Part shown: positions 5,348 through 8,050 of the stretch, one piece after another
How positions within the stretch are numbered: position 1 is the first letter of the stretch
Layout: each line of letters begins with the position of its first letter
Source of the DNA: Cellvibrio sp.
GTDB taxonomy: Bacteria; Pseudomonadota; Gammaproteobacteria; Pseudomonadales; Cellvibrionaceae
Direction: 5' to 3'
DNA: 8,050 nucleotides
Assembly (NCBI GenBank): GCA_003524365.1
Contig: DQHS01000268.1
Location: forward strand, 4,192 to 12,241
The notes under the pieces: generated by a model
Seen by the model: the letters and a program-made list of their open reading frames with translations, nothing else
Database searches by the model: none
Told to the model about the DNA's origin: nothing
Made by a program: the position numbers and the translations under genes

Positions 5348-6082
5348 GTGCCGCAAGTCAATTCTCTGCTAAACACCTTAAAAAAGGCGCTAAAAGCGCA
5401 CGGGCTCACTTATGCAGATATAGCGCCCAAACTGGATTTGACTGAGGCCAGTGTGAAACGGCTGTTCTCCGAGCAAGCAATATCACTCGCGCGGCTTGAG
5501 CAAATTTGCCAAATTATGGAGATGGAAATTTCCGATCTGGTGCAAATGATGAGTGAGCAACAGCCGCGTTTACAGCAACTTACTGCAGATCAGGAAGAAG
5601 AAATAACGCGGGATTTGGTTTTGTTATTGATCACAGTCTGCGTGCTAAACCGGTGGAGTCTTAACGATATTGTTTCCTTTTACAATTTGAGCGAGCCGGT
5701 ATGCATACAAAAACTCGCGCGACTCGACAAACTAAAAATCATTGAGTTATTACCTAAAAATAAAATTAAATTGCTGGTAGCAACCAATTTCAGTTGGCGT
5801 GACGACGGCCCTATTCAACATTTCTTTCAGGAGAAAATTGCGCAAGAATATTTTAAAACACGATTCAATGATGATGACGAATGCCTGCTGGTGCTCAATG
5901 GTATGCTCTCGCCACAAAGTAATGGTGAGTTTCAGCGCAAATTGAAAAAAATTGCACGCGAGTTCGACGACCTCAACAATCAGGATGCGGCTCTACCCTT
6001 GGATAAACGCAATGGCGTAACACTGGTGATGGCAGTTCGCAACTGGCGCTACGGTTTATTCAAGCCATTAATACGTAACTAA
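5348..6082 (+). CDS. XRE/Cro-type HTH transcriptional regulator with a probable second winged-helix segment
   Basis: This is a predicted cytoplasmic DNA-binding protein of 244 residues, not recognised as a named gene. Residues about 8-68 form a Cro/C1-type HTH: LKKALKAHGLTYADIAPKLDLTEASVKRLF, then ISLARLEQICQIMEMEISDLVQMM. This covers the helices and the S-V-K-R-L recognition-helix pattern. After an acidic, Gln-rich hinge (70-85), residues about 86-150 (RDLVLLLITVCVLNRWSLNDIVSFYNLSEPVCIQKLARLDKLKIIELLPKNKIKLLV) look like a second HTH with a beta wing, as in MarR-type folds. The remainder (150-244) is charged and helical without a known ligand motif. No membrane segment or protease motif is seen. 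It starts with GTG 51 bases after the transglycosylase gene on the same strand, so an operon is possible. Targets are unknown. Confidence 0.82.
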   Translation: MPQVNSLLNTLKKALKAHGLTYADIAPKLDLTEASVKRLFSEQAISLARLEQICQIMEMEISDLVQMMSEQQPRLQQLTADQEEEITRDLVLLLITVCVLNRWSLNDIVSFYNLSEPVCIQKLARLDKLKIIELLPKNKIKLLVATNFSWRDDGPIQHFFQEKIAQEYFKTRFNDDDECLLVLNGMLSPQSNGEFQRKLKKIAREFDDLNNQDAALPLDKRNGVTLVMAVRNWRYGLFKPLIRN

Positions 6083-6258
6083 TTCCCCCCTCAAATGGCC
6101 CATATCACCAGCTAAAAGTCGCGTATTTTACTACTTTCAGCTGAGTATTAATCGACCTTTCAGGCTTTAATTGCCCCCTCCATTGAGTCTTGCCAGTGTG
6201 CTCCCCCGCAGCAGCCGGAAATAAATCCAGGTTATGCGCAAATCCATTTCATCGGAAC

Positions 6259-6263
6259 AGGAG
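6259..6263 (+). promoter_or_regulatory. Ribosome binding site of the VIT-VWA gene
   Basis: AGGAG lies 7 bases before the ATG at 6271 and immediately precedes a well-formed signal peptide, which fixes the start. The 188-base gap after the regulator gene (6083-6270) shows no convincing sigma70 promoter by eye and no clear intrinsic terminator. Confidence 0.65.
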
Positions 6264-6270
6264 CTCAAGT

Positions 6271-8050
6271 ATGAAACCCAACAACCTCACCCGCCTTCGC
6301 CAGTGGTTATTCGGCAGCAGTCTCTTATTGCTTGGTAATGTCGCGCTCGCAGCAGGCTTAATGACGCCCGCGAACAGCAAATTGCCAGCACTGGAAATCA
6401 AAGAACACCATGTCACTGTTGTTATAGAAGACGGTTACGCAGTAACCTCTGTTGAGCAAATATTTAGTAACAATAACGCTATTGATTTGGAAGCAATTTA
6501 TTCTTTTCCCATTCCGGAAAAAGCCGCCGTAAGTGAATTTACCTATTGGATTGACGGACAACCCATCACTGGCGAGGTTCTTGAAAAGCAACAAGCAAAA
6601 ACAATTTACCAAGAGGAAAAACAAGCTGGTCGGGAAGCGGCAATTACCGAACAGGATGGCCATAAAACCTTTGATATCAGCGTCTACCCTGTACGTGCCA
6701 ATCAGGAAGTAAAAATCCGCCTGAGTTATATTCAGCCTGCACATGTAGATACCTCCATAGGCCGCTATGTTTATCCGCTTGAAGAGGGTCGTACGGATGA
6801 AGATAAATTATCCTTCTGGACATATAACGATGCGATCACCGAAAAATTCAGTTTCACCATGCGCTTTCGCTCCTCATATCCAGTTGATCAATTGCGTTTG
6901 CCGCAACATCCGCAAGCCGTTATTCAACAAATCTCCGCACAGGAATGGTCAGTAACCATCAACGAAAATAAAACCGGCGCGTCGATTCCAGAAACCAATT
7001 CTGCAGTCAATCCTGAAGTACCTGCTACTAAAACAGCGGCGACCTCTACTGCCCCAGCACAACACTTAAATAAAGATATTGTTGTGTACTGGCGCCTGCA
7101 ACCGGGTTTGCCCGGCTCGGTAGATATGATCACCTACAAAAAACCTGGCAGTCACCAAGGTACGTTTATGATGACCATCACTCCCGGGGATGATTTGGCG
7201 GCGATTACTGAAGGACGTGATTGGATTTTTGTGCTGGACTACTCAGGTTCCATGCAAGGTAAATACACCAGCTTAACCGAAGGTGTTAATAAAGGTCTGC
7301 ACAAACTCAATACCAATGACCGCTTTAAAATTATTTTATTCAATGATGGCAGCCGCGAGATCACGCAAGGTTACACACAGGCAACGCCCGAACTGATTAA
7401 CAATGCAATTCAAACCATGGGTTCAATTAATCCTGCAGGAGGAACCAATCTTTATGCAGGAATTGAGCATGGAATAAAATCGCTGGATGCCGATAGAAGT
7501 AGTGCGATTATTTTAGTCACTGATGGTGAAGCTAATATCGGCCTCACTGAAAAGAAAGATTTTATAAAATTACTTGAAGCGAAAGATGTACGTCTATTTA
7601 CCTTTGTGATGGGTAATAGCGCCAACCGTCCTTTACTTGAAGGCATGGCAAAAGTATCTAATGGTTTTGCCATGAATATTTCCAATAGTGACGATATAGT
7701 CGGAAAACTAATGGAGGTCACAGCAAAGCTTACTCACCAGGCATTTCATAATGTCGATATCAAAATTTCCGGTTTAAAAGTGAGCGACTTAACCCCCGCT
7801 ACTATCGGCAGTCTCTACCGTGGACAACAACTTACTGTGCTAGGCCACTATCACGGTGAAGGAGAAGCCACATTATCTGTCAACGGGAAAATATCTGGTC
7901 AACCCAAAACTTACAGCACCTCATTTGCATTCCCACAAGAATCACAACTTTATCCAGAAGTTGAGCGACTCTGGGCATTTGCAACAATAGAAGATATGCA
8001 AAATCAATTGGATTATTATGGTGAAGATGCGGACATTAAACAGGCCATTA
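6271..8050 (+). CDS. Secreted/cell-envelope VIT and VWA domain protein, inter-alpha-trypsin-inhibitor heavy-chain-like (3' partial)
   Basis: The frame opens at ATG 6271 and stays open for 593 codons to the window edge, so the C-terminus is missing. A Sec signal peptide is clear: basic RLRQW, hydrophobic LFGSSLLLLGNV, cleavage near ALA-AG at about residue 29. Residues about 38-165 form a VIT domain, with VEQIFSNNNAIDLEAIYSFPIPEKAAVSEFTYWIDG, then VLEKQQAKTIYQEEKQAGREAAI and YPVRANQEVKIRLSYIQP. A Pro/Thr/Ala-rich stretch lies at about 231-264. The VWA domain spans about 315-500 with an intact metal-binding MIDAS: DYSGSM at 323-328, Thr392 in AGGTNLYAGI, and Asp418 in LVTDGEANIG. MIDAS domains bind Mg2+ and a protein ligand. 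Some marine relatives are sortase substrates with a C-terminal LPxTG-like signal; whether this one is cannot be seen. It has no apparent operon partner upstream. Function beyond envelope-located protein binding is unknown. Confidence 0.9.
   Translation, partial: MKPNNLTRLRQWLFGSSLLLLGNVALAAGLMTPANSKLPALEIKEHHVTVVIEDGYAVTSVEQIFSNNNAIDLEAIYSFPIPEKAAVSEFTYWIDGQPITGEVLEKQQAKTIYQEEKQAGREAAITEQDGHKTFDISVYPVRANQEVKIRLSYIQPAHVDTSIGRYVYPLEEGRTDEDKLSFWTYNDAITEKFSFTMRFRSSYPVDQLRLPQHPQAVIQQISAQEWSVTINENKTGASIPETNSAVNPEVPATKTAATSTAPAQHLNKDIVVYWRLQPGLPGSVDMITYKKPGSHQGTFMMTITPGDDLAAITEGRDWIFVLDYSGSMQGKYTSLTEGVNKGLHKLNTNDRFKIILFNDGSREITQGYTQATPELINNAIQTMGSINPAGGTNLYAGIEHGIKSLDADRSSAIILVTDGEANIGLTEKKDFIKLLEAKDVRLFTFVMGNSANRPLLEGMAKVSNGFAMNISNSDDIVGKLMEVTAKLTHQAFHNVDIKISGLKVSDLTPATIGSLYRGQQLTVLGHYHGEGEATLSVNGKISGQPKTYSTSFAFPQESQLYPEVERLWAFATIEDMQNQLDYYGEDADIKQAI

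Noticed and set aside
6109..6143. Inverted repeat CAGCTAAAAG / CTTTCAGCTG after the regulator gene, considered as a terminator
   Set aside because: The stem is AT-rich with one mismatch, the loop is 15 bases and no T-tract follows. At most it is a weak structure.
6358..6744. Minus-strand 128-residue open frame
   Set aside because: It is antisense to the VIT domain reading frame, which has clear domain motifs, a signal peptide and a ribosome site.
7452..7721. Minus-strand 89-residue open frame
   Set aside because: It is antisense to the VWA domain and has no recognisable features.

Overview
The window looks like chromosomal DNA from a Gram-negative gammaproteobacterium. It carries an outer-membrane-type lipoprotein lytic transglycosylase, a NorM-like MATE pump, late cobalamin-assembly genes and REP-like palindromes. 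The mixed AT/GC content and gene style would suit a Cellvibrio or other Cellvibrionaceae-type organism, but that placement is inference and no single feature proves it.

Region 1 (1-1449) is the 3' end of a cobalamin nucleotide-loop-assembly operon on the + strand: the C-terminal part of cobS, then cobU, then a cobC-like histidine phosphatase. Both junctions are 4-base ATGA stop/start overlaps, so the genes are probably translationally coupled. CobU activates cobinamide to GDP-cobinamide, CobS joins it to alpha-ribazole (phosphate), and CobC removes the phosphate.

Region 2 (1442-2078, - strand) is a complete FitAB/VapBC type II toxin-antitoxin module. It has a ribbon-helix-helix antitoxin and a PIN-domain toxin whose frames overlap by 14 bases. 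The toxin 3' end overlaps the cobC 3' end tail to tail by 8 bases. Upstream of the antitoxin are a plausible extended -10 promoter, a half-site resembling the recalled FitA operator, and a separate 14-bp perfect palindrome.

Region 3 (2184-3731) has a strikingly C-rich, G-poor leader followed by a GTG-started MATE efflux transporter. Three REP-like palindromes follow at 3761-3868, two direct and one inverted.

Region 4 (3971-6082) holds an MltB-family lipoprotein transglycosylase with a C-terminal peptidoglycan-binding domain. It is followed 51 bases later by a GTG-started regulator that appears to carry an XRE-type HTH and a second winged-helix-like segment. The two may be co-transcribed.

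Region 5 (6271-8050) is a large exported protein with a VIT domain followed by a VWA domain with an intact MIDAS. It is open at the window's 3' edge, so its C-terminus and anchoring mode are unknown. I see no CRISPR array, tRNA, rRNA, transposase gene or clear phage gene. The least ordinary parts are the TA control region, the REP cluster, the C-rich MATE leader, the two-domain regulator and the VIT-VWA protein. None amounts to a demonstrably new system.
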